Assembly (NCBI GenBank): GCA_032207245.1
Contig: CM063507.1
Span: 90,826,560 to 90,890,559, forward strand
Reading direction: 5' to 3'
Length of the DNA: 64,000 nt
Source: Pardosa pseudoannulata
Lineage: Eukaryota > Arthropoda > Arachnida > Araneae > Lycosidae
Shown: positions 1 to 10,431 of the stretch, in pieces
Numbering within the stretch: position 1 is the stretch's first letter
How the letters are laid out: each line of letters begins with the position of its first letter
Translations under genes and position numbers: made by a program
Notes under the pieces: model-generated
Database searches by the model: none
What the model was told of the DNA's origin: nothing
The model's input: only the letters and a program-made list of their open reading frames with translations

Positions 1-2777
1 AAACATTGATGCAGATGAGAAATTCAAAGAGTTTGCGATGAGGAGTTTTGCCTAAAAGTTCATTCAATGTAGGATGTTAAGTTTTAAAATATATATTGTA
101 AAAACATTTGAAAACAGGACATGAAGTTAAAATATGATGTACAGTGAGATGAGTATGACAAAAGACACATTTTGGAGGAGGCTCAGACAAAAGTATATAT
201 TTATGGGTTAGTCTGGTGTGACCGATACGAAGACGGGATAATATTACATCTAATTTCCGATTGGATAGTGATGGACAGAATATAACAGTAGGGATAATAA
301 AATGAAGCTTGTTCCCCGTTTCCTGGTTCCAGTCGGCGTTCCAGCGGTCCATGGTGACTATAGCAATACACTGTTTTATATCCTCATAGGGGATGGGGAC
401 AGGGTAGGGGACAGTAGCATGTCTGGCCAGGTCGTCCGCCTTTTCATTGCCCGGGATACCCACGTGACTGGGAATCCAGCAGAGTAGAATGTGAAAACCG
501 GACAAAATTAAGTTTTTTATATAGTTTTATAGAACAGAAGATGTAGCTGCAACAATTAGTGCCTGATGTGATACTTTCCAACGCGCTGAGAGAATCAGAA
601 TAAATGATGTAGTATTTTTTATTGCTGAAGGAGATGTGTTTTAGAGCCTCGTAAATAGCAATCGTTTCGGCCGTATAGATGGAGCAAAAAGAGTGAAGAC
701 TAACTACCAGTGAAAGAGTTACTCCAAAAGGCTAAGCCAACATAGTTTTCATAATTAGAGCCATCGGTGTATATTTCTTCATGGTTCTGATAAGAATTTT
801 TCCAAGATAAAAAAAAGTTGGTGGTAAGTATGCGGGTCAGTGCTGTCTTTTGTAAAGCCTTTAAAAAGCTGCAGATAGGAAATATGTTTTTCCCAGGGGG
901 AGTATTAAATAGCAGGAAAGGCAAAGCATTGATGGTTGCAAGTCGGGTGTTTTCGAGACTTCTACGAATTCTGAAACCAAATGAAGGGATGCAAGATGGA
1001 CGATAATAAAAATTATCCAGATGATTGTCTAAAATCAAGTTTCTTAATGGATGGGAGTCATGACAGATGATTCGGAAGTAAGTACTGAGGGAAATTTTAT
1101 ACCGGATGTGATGTAGAAATGGCTCATGACAAATGAGATAAAGGCTAGGAATGGGAGACGTTCTAAAAGCACCACAGCAGATTCTCAGGGCAGAGTGATG
1201 CACAGTGTCAAGTTTTTTTTAAATGGAAGAACGGGCAGAGCCATAAACGCAGCAGGCGTAATCAATTTTGGATCGAATAACTGCTCGATATACACGAAGC
1301 ATGGAATCCCGGTCAGGACCCCAAGAAGTGTTGGAAAGAACCCTTAAGAGAATTAAGCCTTTTTTACATTCAGATCGAAGATAAAAAACGTGGTTGGCAA
1401 ACGTAAGTTTTTTGTCGAAGTATACCCCTAAAAATTTAACACAATTGTGAACGTCAATTTTAATAGAACCTAAAAAAAGCTCAGGGTCCAGATGAAGCCC
1501 ACGTTTACGGCAGAAGTGAACAGAAGTTGTTTTCTCCACAGACATATTAAAACCATTGAGACTACACCACTTAAGTATACGGTTAATCGTGGTTTGTATT
1601 TGCCGCTCAATGAAGCGGATGTCTTTACCTTGTGCAAATATTTGCAAGTCGTCAATGTATAAACACACATGTACAGTAGACGGAAGTCGGCTTAGGATAT
1701 CATTAACCTTAATAGAGAATTGGGTAACACTTAAGACTGAACCCTGAGGAACGCCCTCCACTTGCACAAAGCAGTCAGAAAATGTGCTGTTCATGCGGAC
1801 TTTGAACTCCCGATAAGATAAAAATTTTTTTAATGAAATTAGGTAAGTTCCCTTTAAAACCCAAACGATGTAGATCGCGAAGAATGCCATACCTCCAGGT
1901 GCGATCGTAAGCCTATTCTATATCAAAGAAAACTGAAATCAAGTGATTGCGCCTCAGAAAGGCATTACGAATTTGAGATTCCAGGTAAAGAATGTTATCC
2001 AGAGTAGACCTATTTTTCCTGAAACCACTCTGAAAAGGATGGATGTAATGTTCCTTTTCCAAGATGTAAACGAGTCGTTTATTTACCGTTTTTTCCAGTA
2101 GTTTACATAAGCAGCTAGTAAGGGCAATGGGACGGTAGTTGTACGGATTACGGGCGTCTTTACAAGGTTTATTGATTGGGATAATAATAGCTTGTTTTCA
2201 AGATGTTGGAAAAGTTTGTTCAGTCCAGATTCTATTGTAGAGATGAAGCAAGTTTATAAGAGAATTGCAAGAAAGATGTTTTAACATATTAAATGAAATA
2301 GCGTCAGGACCAGGAGAAGTATTTACAGACTGACGTACACAGGATAACAATTCCTGTATATCAAAAGGGCTATTGTAAGGAAGATTTACTCAGGTTTTAA
2401 AGTTTAAAGTTCGTCTTTCAGAGATGGTTTTGTAGGAAAGGAATTGCTTTGAATATGAATGTTTGCTTGAGGCAGAATAAAACGCATTACCAATAGTATT
2501 AACAATATCTTTAATATGTGAGATAATATTCCCATTAAATGAAAGAGTGGAGATAGGATGGTTATAATAAATACCCATTGCCCTTTTTGCTTTGCACCAT
2601 AACTCTTTACTGGAAGTAGAATTGGAGATGCTTGAAATGTATTTAACCCAAGACTCCTTCTGGGAACGGCGTCTGACCTTTCTGGCATAAAATTTTGCTT
2701 TATTAAAAGCGATAAGGTTAGTAGTAGTTGGGTACCTACGGAAGATACTCCAGGCTTTCTGCTGCAATTTCTTAGCA
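1..2777 (-). mobile_element. Older host LINE, 3' part (linker, RT, RNase H)
   Basis: This is the downstream half of a non-LTR retrotransposon read on the minus strand. It runs off the left edge of the window, so its 3' end is not seen. Its 5' half lies at 8585-10,475; the two halves were split by the LINE at 2791-8571. The broken coding sequence meets across the insertion: codons for a D-C-L-R stretch at the 8585 side continue into A-K-K-L-Q-Q-K-A-W at the 2777 side, once the target duplication is counted once. It resembles the intruder in every domain, so both belong to closely related families. The APE-RT-RNase H order fits an I/Jockey-like group; the exact clade is not settled. Confidence 0.85.
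77..2777 (-). pseudogene. ORF2 remnant: reverse transcriptase and RNase H of the older LINE
   Basis: Reading leftward, a linker region (2390-2767) comes first, then reverse transcriptase. The best preserved RT stretch is 1219-1890, with GVPQGSVLSV and the catalytic box as YIDD. RNase H follows from about 1203 to 77: the first Asp is in YTDGSN, the Glu in a TAETIAIYEAL-like stretch near 620-660, the second Asp in YSDSLSAL near 580-600, and the C-terminal His/Asp part is WIPSHVGIPGNEKADDLA at 430-490. A Cys/His tail (CVFCHTHLTVHHILTSCP) closes the protein at 77-200. The frame changes at least three times (near 500, 700 and 1200) and the RT N-terminal part at 1890-2390 is also broken, so no full protein can be made. 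Domain names rest on well-known RT and RNase H motifs; activity is excluded by the frameshifts. Confidence 0.85.
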
Positions 2778-2790
2778 CGAAGACAATCGG
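2778..2790. repeat. Target-site duplication, left copy
   Basis: CGAAGACAATCGG here is identical to 8572-8584. The two copies flank the LINE at 2791-8571 exactly, next to its AACC-type tail on this side and its 5' end on the other. The last GG could also belong to the tail, so the duplication is 11 to 13 bp. Confidence 0.9.
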
Positions 2791-3039
2791 TTGGTTGGTT
2801 GTTTGATAATTAATGGCACTGAATCCGCAAGGGACATATTGTGCCAGACACAGGGTAAAAAATATAAAACACATACATTGTAAACACTATAAAGATAAAA
2901 CCATTAGTAAAATGACAAGGCAAAGAAAACAACACGCGCTTAAAAGCAGGCTTATGAAAAAATAGTGATTAGATAAAAACAAAGGTGTAAAAAATAAAAA
3001 AGTAGCACAAAAAAAGACAAAGAAAATGTTATAGCAACA
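2791..3039 (-). other. 3' UTR and tail of the nested LINE
   Basis: AT-rich, non-coding stretch after the RNase H frame. Its last 60 bases, read on the minus strand, are a conserved tail: GGCACAATATGTCCC, then a CAGTGCCATTAA stretch, then AACCAACCAACC. Nearly the same tail recurs at 14,974-15,029, and looser relatives (GCGCCATTAAA plus a simple repeat) occur at 16,911, 18,366, 20,295 and 33,742. The tail is therefore a hallmark shared by several LINE families here. Confidence 0.75.
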
Positions 3040-6000
3040 TCAAATAAGTGGATAAAATCCAATGCACTTTAAAAACCCAAAAATATTTTTATGAGGAGTA
3101 AAATTAAGCACGTTACTTAAAAGATGCTTATTCGAGTGAAAGTAATAAAGCCTCTGATTATTATAAACAGGACATTCGACTAGAATATGATTCACAGATA
3201 CAGGCACTTTACAGCAAAGGCAAGTGGGCACAGTTTCCCCCATGAGCAAGTGACGGTGAGTGAGGCGAGTATGTCCAATCCGCAGACGAGTTATGATTAC
3301 ATCATTTCTTCGATTAGGCAGGGAAGGCCACATTGTTATTAGAGGTTTAACAGCATGTAGTTTATTGCCATTTTGTCCATTCCAAGATTGCTGCCACTTT
3401 TTATACAATAACTGAGTCACGAATTTTTTTACATCGGAATAGGGCAACTCAAAGGCAAGATAATTGTTTGCGGACTTCGCAGCTTTATCTGCAAGTTCGT
3501 TGCCATGTATTCCTACATGTGAAGGAACCCAACTGAGTATGACGTTCACTCCCAAGGAAGCAAGATATTTTACAGAGTTTTAAAATTCTAAAAATAAGAG
3601 GGTGACTATGAGAGTCTATAAAACCAAGGGCATGCAAAGCACTCAAGGAATCCGTGTAAATAATAAAATTTCCTTTGTTAAAAGAGAGCAACTTTTCTAA
3701 AGCTTTGACAATGGCTAAAAGCTCGGCAGTAAAAATTGAAGTAGCTGGGTGAAGAGAGTAACTATATGAATGACCCTCAAAAATAAAAGCACAGCCAACA
3801 AAGTCGTCCGATTTGGAGCCGTCAGTAAAAATAGGAACGTAGTCTGAGTAACAGTGTCGATGGTGATTAAAAAACTGTTGAAAAATGATGTCAGCCGTAG
3901 AAGCCTTGTCAAGAGATGAAAAAGGATTTAAAAAGCTAAAGTTTACATCATTCCAAGGAGGATGATAAGTGTCAGAGGCTAAAATATTAATGTTGTCCAG
4001 ATTAAAATTGGATAAAAGTTCCTTTATTCTATAATGAAATGAAGGAATGCAAAATGGTCGATGATTAAATAAACGAGTGAGGAAGCTGCTAAAATTGTTA
4101 GTATGAAAAGGATGATTTTTAAAAGATAAAAGTCTAAAATAGTAATGTAAAGATAAAATATTTCGCCTTAAATGAAGAGGGGCTTCGTAGCAAGCAACAT
4201 AGAGGCTCTCCACAGGAGAGGTCCTAAATGCTCCAGAACACAACCGAAGAGCGGTGTGATGAACAGTATTCAGCTTTTTGAGGACTGATTTACGGACAGA
4301 ACCATAAATAGTACAGCCATAATCTAATTTGGAACGGATCATAGCATGGTAGATCTTCATTAGAGAAGAGCGATCAGAACCCCAATTGGTACTACAGAGT
4401 ACCCTCAAAATGTTCATTGCTCTGTCGCATTTCTTGCGCAAGTGTAAAATATGAGACGAGAATGTAAGTTTGCTGTCCATTATAACACCCAGGAAGTTAA
4501 CTTCGTTAACAACGGAAATATCACCACCAGCAAGCTTGATTTCCGGGTCAGAGTGAAGCCTCCTTTTCCTACAAAAGTGGACGCAGCAAGTTTTGGACCT
4601 GGAAAAACTAAAACCGTTCTTCTCACTCCAGTTAACAATTTTGTTTACCGCAGTCTGAAGTTGGCGATTTATAAATCTCATGTCGTTCCCTTCACAGGAG
4701 ACATGAAGGTCGTCGACATACAAGCTACCTGAAACAGATGATGGGATTTCGTTCAAAATTCCGTTTATTGCAATAATAAAAAGCGTAACACTGAGCACGC
4801 TACCTTGAGGAACCCCTTCTTCCTGGATAAAAGAATCGGAGTAAGTATTGCCGAGACGAACACGAAAATCTCGCAGATTTAAAAAGTTTTTAATAAAAAT
4901 TGGAAGGTTTCCCCTCAAGTCAAAATTGTAAAGTGCACGAAGAATACCGTATCGCCAAGTACGGTCGTAAGCCTTTTCTACGTCAAAAAAAATGGAGACT
5001 ACATGTTTCCGTCTCACAAAGGCATTACGAATTTTGCTCTCTAAGTCCATGATGTTATCAATAGTGCATCTACCACGTCTGAAACCACTCTGAAGTGTAT
5101 GCAAGCATTTGTTATTTTCTAAATAGTGCATGAGGCGAGCATTAATCATTTTTTCCATGATTTTACACATGCAACTTATGAGAGCAATGGGGCGATAGCT
5201 CTGAGGATTCGTTGGGTCTTTCCCAGGCTTTAAAATAGGAATAATGGCAGCTGTTCTCCAAAAGGTGGGAAAAGAGTGTTCATGCCAGATTCTATTGTAC
5301 AAAATTAGTAGGTTTGAAAGTGAAGAAAGGGACAAGTTTTTTAGCATAGAATAGGAAATTAAATCTGGACCACATGAAGTCTTATGAGTACTTTTTAGTG
5401 CTGTGTTGAGTTCCTTTAAAGTAAAGCTATTGTTGTAGGGAGAACGAGTTTTTAGAGAGAAAGTTTATCTTCTTTTTCTCTGCTATTGTTTTTATGGCTT
5501 TAAAAGTGGATGAGTAGTTTGAACTGCAGGAAATATCAGCAAAAGTGGAGGCAATGGTATTGGCAATATCTTTAGTAGAGGAAATAATTTGACTGTTATT
5601 ACGTAGAATGGAATTTTGATTATTAGGAAACACCCCAGAACACCGCTTCACCTTATCCCACAGTATTTTACTGCTAACAGAGGAATTAATACTGTTAACA
5701 TAATTATTCCACGAATTCTTCTGGCTTCTCCTTAAAGTGCACCGGAATAATGCTTTATATTTTTTATATGCAACAAGGTTATCCGCAGTCGGATACCTTT
5801 TAAAAATATTAAAGGCTTTCCTCTTCTCCTTATAAGTTCTCCTGCAGTCCTCATTCCACCAAGGCTTAGATTGCTTACGAGGATACCCCGAAGTCTTCCG
5901 AATAGTGTCATCAGCAGCAGATATAATGGTATTAGTGACCATGTTAACAGATTCATCAATAGAGGCATTTTCTACCATTGTTTGGGTAATGCTGGCAAGG

Positions 6001-6074
6001 TTACTGAAAGCTTTCCAGTCAGCAGAGTGGAGTATGTACCGGGTTACTTCAAAGTTATGTTTAGTGTTTAACAT
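3040..6074 (-). pseudogene. ORF2 of the nested LINE: linker, reverse transcriptase, RNase H
   Basis: The protein would copy the element's RNA into DNA at the nicked target. A linker comes first (5427-6074), then reverse transcriptase from about 5430. Visible RT motifs are PQSYRPIAL, the first catalytic Asp in FFDVEKAYDRTW, GVPQGSVLSVTLF, and the catalytic box as YVDD rather than the commoner YADD. RNase H residues are present: Asp in FTDGSK, Glu in TAELLAI, Asp in YTDSLSAL, and His/Asp in WVPSHVGIHGNELADKAA. The C-terminal Cys/His part is CLCCKVPVSVNHILVECP. The reading frame is broken by a single-base change near 5430, just before the TALKSTHKTSCGPD stretch, and again near 3485-3555, where the C-terminal quarter continues in another frame. 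A third break separates it from the endonuclease. Apart from these shifts it is well preserved, so the element is fairly young. Confidence 0.9.
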
Positions 6075-6085
6075 GTGCGTTAGAA

Positions 6086-6721
6086 TTAAACTATAGGAAA
6101 ATGGTCACTATTGTGCAAGTAAGAATCGACAGAGAAACGCCAGTGAGGAAAAGTAGAAGGGGAGCATATGGCAAGATCAAGGGAATGGAAGCTTCTGCTA
6201 GGAGAGTGAAAGTAAGTTTTCTCATCCCTGTTAAAAAGGCAGAGGTCAAGTTCAGAAAGGACCTTTTCAATTTGCTTGCCACGGTGGTTGAGGTCAGGAC
6301 TACCCCAAAGAGGGCTATGGCCGTTAAAGTCACCAAGTATAATGAAAGGCACGGGAAGCTGATTTATTAAGTTATAAAGAGAATTCTGAGAAATAGAGGT
6401 ATTTGGAGGTAAATATAAGCTGCATATAGTGACCAGGGAGTGAATGTGAATTTGGACAGCAACTGCTTGCAAATCGCTATTAATATGAAATGGGCAAGAG
6501 GGGTAGTCATGAGACACGAATAGAGCAACACCACCAGAAACTCTTTCACTACTGTCATTGTCTTTCCTAATCGTGCTGTACCGACGTAATTTTGCTGTCT
6601 GCGAAGTACGAAGGAACGTTTCTTGGACTGCAATACAAGCCGGATGGTAGGTATTAACAAGGTCCCTCAGTTCCGAGACGTGCTGTTTAAGGCCGTGGCA
6701 ATTCCACGACACGAGAGCCAT
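6086..6721 (-). pseudogene. ORF2 N-terminal endonuclease of the nested LINE (APE type)
   Basis: This is the exonuclease-endonuclease-phosphatase domain that nicks the target to prime reverse transcription. The ATG at 6721 (protein starts MALVSWNCHG) lies about 36 bases after the ORF1 stop at 6757-6759. I prefer it to an upstream GTG at 6760 because the conserved SWNCHG follows at once. The expected catalytic pattern is present: Asn in SWNCHG, Glu in VQETFL, Asp/Asn in LGDFNGHSPLWGS, and SDH in the terminal SDHFPI. The frame breaks right after SDHFPI by one base and continues as LILTHMLNTKHNFEV in the next segment. The domain itself looks intact; only its link to RT is lost. Confidence 0.9.
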
Positions 6722-6756
6722 AAAGAAAGAGAAAAAGGGGGAGAAAAGCTGAAAAA

Positions 6757-7977
6757 TCACCGAGTGGCACCAGAGGCCTCCGCCTCTGAGCTGGAGGTGC
6801 TTTCCATCACCATATCCTCATCGGGGGATACGTAAAATTTTACGGATTCATCCGAATTGCTCATACTAGTCTCCGAACCTGGTCTGTTTTTAAGGAAGTC
6901 TTTTTTGGTTAATTGTTTCGTAAGTACTGGTTGAGATTTGAGTTTCTTTTTTACTTTCGTCGGGGGTTTGGTTATAGCCTTTTTAGATTGGCTAATTGTA
7001 GTACAGGAAGGATTTTCTTTTGAAGAAACTGGGTTTTTGGGTTTTGTGCAATAGGTCTGTACAGAATTCTTTTCATGTGACTTTATATTTTGGGTAGGTT
7101 TATTATTTAAGACGTTGGCTTGTGACAAATCTGTCTGAGTAGCTGTTGATGCTAACGTTTTGGATGATAATGCTGACGAATAAGAAATGCCAGATCTAGG
7201 TATGCGGGACATGATAAGCCTGCGCGCTTCAACGTAAGGAAGACCCTTCTCAGCTTTAAGGGACTGAATCTCCTTCTCAGTCTGCCAAGATGGACAAGAA
7301 CGAGAAAAGGAAGGGTGTTGCCCTTTGCAATTGACACATAAAGGAGGGGCATTGCAGTTTTCGCTGTCATGTCCTACCACAGCGCAGCGAGCGCAGGTAA
7401 GGGACCCACAACAAGACAGCTTAGAATGTCCAAAACGTTGACACTGGAAACAACGGAGTGGATTAGGGATATAAACTCTGACTGGACAGTGGAGGTATCC
7501 AGCAGATATATGGGCAGGAATTGTCGGAGTACTAAAGGTAAGTATTAAGTGTTTTGTAGGGAGAAACTCCCCATTCCGCCGAATGGTTATTCTGCGAACT
7601 GCGCACACATTTTGCTCTCGTAGGTTTTCGAGAATCTCACTCTCGCTGGTGCGTAATAAGTCTATTTCAGAAATGACGCCACGAGAGAAATTCAGAGATC
7701 TATGCACAGTAACGGAAACGGGAATATGACCAAGGGCGGTACTTTTAGATAGTACCTGGGCTTGTTTAGAGTTTTTTACCTCAACCAAAAGCTCACCAGA
7801 TTTTAATTTTTTGACCGATTTAACGTCACCTACTACGGATGTAAGACATTTATGTATTACAAAAGGGGATATATTGTCAAAACTGCCTTCATTCATTTTA
7901 ATATTGAAAAATCTTGCATTACTAATAGAGATCTGATCCGTTTGTTGTGAATTGGGGGGAGTGTGTGAAAAAGCCAT
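6757..7977 (-). CDS. ORF1 nucleic-acid-binding protein of the nested LINE
   Basis: An uninterrupted 406-residue frame. In such elements ORF1 packages the RNA and acts as a chaperone. Residues 1-165 form the conserved N-terminal region (RRM-like in related elements, by family knowledge), including the LNFSRGVISEIDLL stretch near 95-108. Three zinc knuckles follow: C176-x2-C-x4-H-x4-C189, C195-x2-C-x4-H-x4-C208 and C214-x2-C-x3-H-x6-C228. The PNPLRCFQCQRFGH stretch just ahead of them is typical of X-element/Jockey-type ORF1 proteins. The rest (230-406) is Ser/Thr/Lys-rich and low in complexity. The start is the first ATG after the GC-rich 5' UTR. It is the only intact coding frame of this element. 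Confidence 0.88.
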   Translation of the reverse strand: MAFSHTPPNSQQTDQISISNARFFNIKMNEGSFDNISPFVIHKCLTSVVGDVKSVKKLKSGELLVEVKNSKQAQVLSKSTALGHIPVSVTVHRSLNFSRGVISEIDLLRTSESEILENLREQNVCAVRRITIRRNGEFLPTKHLILTFSTPTIPAHISAGYLHCPVRVYIPNPLRCFQCQRFGHSKLSCCGSLTCARCAVVGHDSENCNAPPLCVNCKGQHPSFSRSCPSWQTEKEIQSLKAEKGLPYVEARRLIMSRIPRSGISYSSALSSKTLASTATQTDLSQANVLNNKPTQNIKSHEKNSVQTYCTKPKNPVSSKENPSCTTISQSKKAITKPPTKVKKKLKSQPVLTKQLTKKDFLKNRPGSETSMSNSDESVKFYVSPDEDMVMESTSSSEAEASGATR

Positions 7978-8571
7978 AATAAGGAAAAGTAAATTCGGAT
8001 CCCGGCGGCACCACCCACCACGGAGCCCAACAAGGGGATGCAGACCTGCACCAGTGCTGACCAGGATCTATACGCTCACAGGTACTCCTGAAGCCACTAC
8101 CACCCTTAACGCAATGGCCCAGAAAGCACGCCGCTCACTTAGCCCAAGCCGAGAACAAAGTTAACGACCAGCCGATTGATACACATGGGCCAGAGTGTAC
8201 CACCCGTTTACACGAAGCCGAGGCCAAAGCAACGTGTTGAAGATTCCCCGCCCAAATGGAAATTCCATAAAAGATGATTTCCCCCACGGGAAATCCCCTC
8301 AATTACCAGGACCCTCATTTCCGCGGACACGGGTCTCCACGCACGGCAAACACGTGGGTAGTTAACAGTTCGCGAGAGGCTATGTTCAGAACGGAACATA
8401 GCATCGCGAGAAAAGCCCTCACCTCCGAAGAGGTAACCACAACGAGGGAGAAAAAAGAAGGATAAAGTAGGAGACAAGAGGAGAGGAGACGGAAAAAAGA
8501 GTAAAGTTCGCTGGGGTACCTCGGGATTGCGACACCCGTGTTTACCTAAAGAAGGTAAACCCCCTGAGGGG
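7978..8571 (-). promoter_or_regulatory. GC-rich 5' UTR of the nested LINE with terminal hairpins
   Basis: This 594-bp leader is much richer in G and C than its surroundings. In LINEs this part usually carries the internal promoter, which is inference here. The first bases of the element form two adjacent hairpins: CCCCTGAGGGG at 8561-8571, and GTTTACC (8540-8546) with GGTAAAC (8554-8560). A third perfect hairpin has arms GCTATGTTC (8379-8387) and GAACATAGC (8394-8402). That the leader is present up to the target duplication shows the copy is not 5'-truncated. Confidence 0.7.
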
Positions 8572-8584
8572 CGAAGACAATCGG
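8572..8584. repeat. Target-site duplication, right copy
   Basis: CGAAGACAATCGG, identical to 2778-2790. It marks the 5' end of the nested LINE and the point where the older LINE's coding sequence resumes. Confidence 0.9.
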
Positions 8585-8863
8585 AGTTTCACCACGGTTT
8601 TTTATTTTTTCTTTTGGTAGGGCGAGATTTTGGAATACTGACATCTGCAGCATTAATAATAATGGATGTTACATTATTAACTGCTTCGTCAACGGTGCCA
8701 GTAGTTATTTCAGGAGCGATAACGGCAAGTGAAGTGAAATTCAACCAGTCTGCCCTGTTTTCAATGTAACGGATATGAGAGGAGATATCATGAGAGTTAC
8801 GGTAAAGTGGAGAGAGAAAGATTGGGAAATGATCGCTATTATGAAGATCATTGGAAACTGAAA

Positions 8864-8876
8864 ATGAATATAAAGG
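8864..8876. repeat. SINE target-site duplication, left copy
   Basis: ATGAATATAAAGG, exactly repeated at 9051-9063 on the other side of the SINE. Confidence 0.9.
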
Positions 8877-9050
8877 TTTGGTTTGGTTTGGAGTGCTACG
8901 GTCTACTTTTTGCTACACGAGGGCTAATGAGACCGGGACCTACAGCTTAAAGCCGATTCCGAACGGCTACGAACATCCATGCCAATGTGGGATTCGAACC
9001 CACGAACTCCGGTCCCGAAGGCCAGCACCCTAACCAATCGGCCATCATTC
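8877..9050 (-). mobile_element. tRNA-derived SINE with exact target duplication
   Basis: A 174-bp SINE read on the minus strand. The tRNA-like head at the right end has an A-box-like TGGCCGATTGG and a perfect B box GGTTCGAATCC (8990-9000), the internal RNA polymerase III promoter. The body runs through a conserved GTAGACCGTAGCACTCC stretch and ends in a CCAAACCAAA-type tail at 8877. Exact 13-bp duplications flank it (8864-8876, 9051-9063). Other members lie at 22,350-22,516, 53,334-53,526 and, partial or decayed, at 16,794, 25,163, 33,228 and 38,450. Confidence 0.92.
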
Positions 9051-9063
9051 ATGAATATAAAGG
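9051..9063. repeat. SINE target-site duplication, right copy
   Basis: ATGAATATAAAGG, identical to 8864-8876. The endonuclease frame of the older LINE resumes here. Confidence 0.9.
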
Positions 9064-9855
9064 AAGAATTGAGGAAGAGCAGATTGCGAGGTCTATGGCA
9101 TGAAAACTTTTGGTAGGCTTATGGAAGTAAGTATTGTCGCCATTGTTGAGGATACATAAAGAGAGATCAGGTATGAGTGACTCGATGGCTTGTCCCCTTT
9201 TGTTCACCTCATTACTTCCCCAAAGGGGGCTATGGGCGTGAAAGTCCCCGAGCAAAATGAATGGAGGTGGAAGATCCTGTATTAATTTAATTAATTGATG
9301 TATGTTTATGGCTTCGTTTGGAGGTAAATAGAGGCTGCATATAGTAGTTAGACATTTTAACCGGACACGGGCCGCAACGGCTTGAAGGTTATTTTTAATA
9401 TTAAGGGACTGAAAAGGAACACTATTCGAAATAATCAGGGCTACACCGCCAGAGGCCTTATTGCCAAGTTAGTGATCTTTCCTTAAAACATTATGGTTCC
9501 GGATTTTAGGGACTTTCATTTGATATTGTAAGAATGTTTCCTGCAGAGTAATGCAAGCTGGATTATGGTCATAAATCAGAATGGGGAGATCGTCTATTTT
9601 ATGCAGAAAACCGTGGCAATTCCAAGAAAGCAGCAAGGCCATAATTAAAAGGGATTGGAAGAATGAGAAGATGCAATCCCGTCAATGTGCTTGAAGGAAT
9701 CGATTTCTTCTTCTTCCATGGACTCATCAGAGACATCAGAATCCGAGGGATTTAAGTTTAAGATTGATTCGTCAATAAAAGGTTGGGGAGGTATATTTTT
9801 TTGTTTGAATCGAGAACTTTTCCATTTATAAGTAGAATCTTTTTGAACTGGGGGT

Positions 9856-10431
9856 CTATTTTCTGAGCTGTTTTTTTATAGTCTTTTTTTCTTTACGATT
9901 GGTGTTCCGAGTTTCAGTTGAGATTTCAGGCATTACAGAGCGTTTATTGTTTAGAGATTTAGACGTGGAAGGTGGGGCAACTAGTTTAGCAGGTTGTCTG
10001 TTACGTTGATTTGAGTTTAAAGGCTCTGAATCCTTTAGGGGCAAATTGTCTATTTTAGCCGGAAATTCAGTTTGAGTAGCTATTGATTTCGTGGATTTGG
10101 TTGCGGCAGAATATGAGAGTCCAAGTGTTGGGGTACTGGAATTTACTATTTTGCGTGCTTCTATATATGAAATATTCTCTTTTATTTTTGTAGTTTGAGT
10201 TTCTTTCTCTATTTTCCAGTTTGGGCACGATCGGTAATAAGAGGGATGGTCTCCCTTACAGTTGATACATTTAAAAGGCTCAGAGCATCCTTCACTGCTG
10301 TGTCCAGGGGCAGCACAACGTGCGTAGGTCAAGGACCCCTGACAGGATGTCTGCGAGGGACCGAACCGTTGGCATTTGAAACATCGTAACGGGTTAGGTA
10401 TGTAAGGTCTCACTTTGCAGTTAAGCATCAT
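9856..10431 (-). pseudogene. ORF1 C-terminal half of the older LINE
   Basis: A 191-residue open stretch homologous to ORF1 of the nested LINE. It begins in the VRPYIPNPLRCFKCQRFG region, keeps the first zinc knuckle only partly (CFKCQRFGPSQTSC has Pro where His is expected), has a damaged second (a Tyr replaces the first Cys in YARCAAPGHSSEGC), and keeps the third (CINCKGDHPSYYRSC). A Lys/Ser/Thr-rich tail follows. The N-terminal part is missing beyond about 10,470. The lost zinc ligands fit an old, inactive copy. Confidence 0.8.

Larger units (their letters stand above)
2791..8571 (-). mobile_element. Nearly full-length 5.8-kb APE-type LINE nested in another LINE
   Basis: A 5781-bp non-LTR retrotransposon on the minus strand, complete from 5' UTR to tail. 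In order it has a GC-rich 5' UTR (7978-8571), ORF1 with three zinc knuckles (6757-7977), ORF2 with apurinic-type endonuclease, reverse transcriptase and RNase H (3040-6721), and a 3' UTR ending in a CCAACCAACC-type tail at 2791. A 13-bp target duplication flanks it (2778-2790 and 8572-8584). It entered ORF2 of a related LINE, so it is younger than its host. ORF1 is open, but ORF2 has three frameshifts, so this copy cannot move by itself. The ORF1/ORF2 order and the RNase H after RT are known of I-like and some Jockey-like groups; I do not assign a family name. Confidence 0.92.
8585..9642 (-). pseudogene. ORF2 endonuclease of the older LINE, SINE-interrupted
   Basis: The ORF2 start codon is at 9642 (MALLLSWNCHGF). 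The domain carries Asn in SWNCHG, Glu in LQETFLQ, Asp in LLGDFHAHSPLWGS and SDH in NSDHFPIF. It has one in-frame stop near 9469, in the KDH/LGNKASGG stretch. A SINE splits it after SSSILPLYS. When the SINE and one 13-bp duplication are removed, the frame continues directly as FSVSNDLHNSDHFPI, so the SINE entered an otherwise readable copy. The segment ends at the insertion point of the nested LINE, after a KKPW stretch followed by a second stop. Confidence 0.85.

Noticed and set aside
6101..6370. Plus-strand frames antisense to the LINE endonuclease
   Set aside because: Antisense shadows of a clear endonuclease domain.
8990..9050. Functional tRNA gene
   Set aside because: The B box is perfect, but the head is joined to a SINE body with an AAACC-type tail and target duplications, and a tRNA cloverleaf is not preserved.
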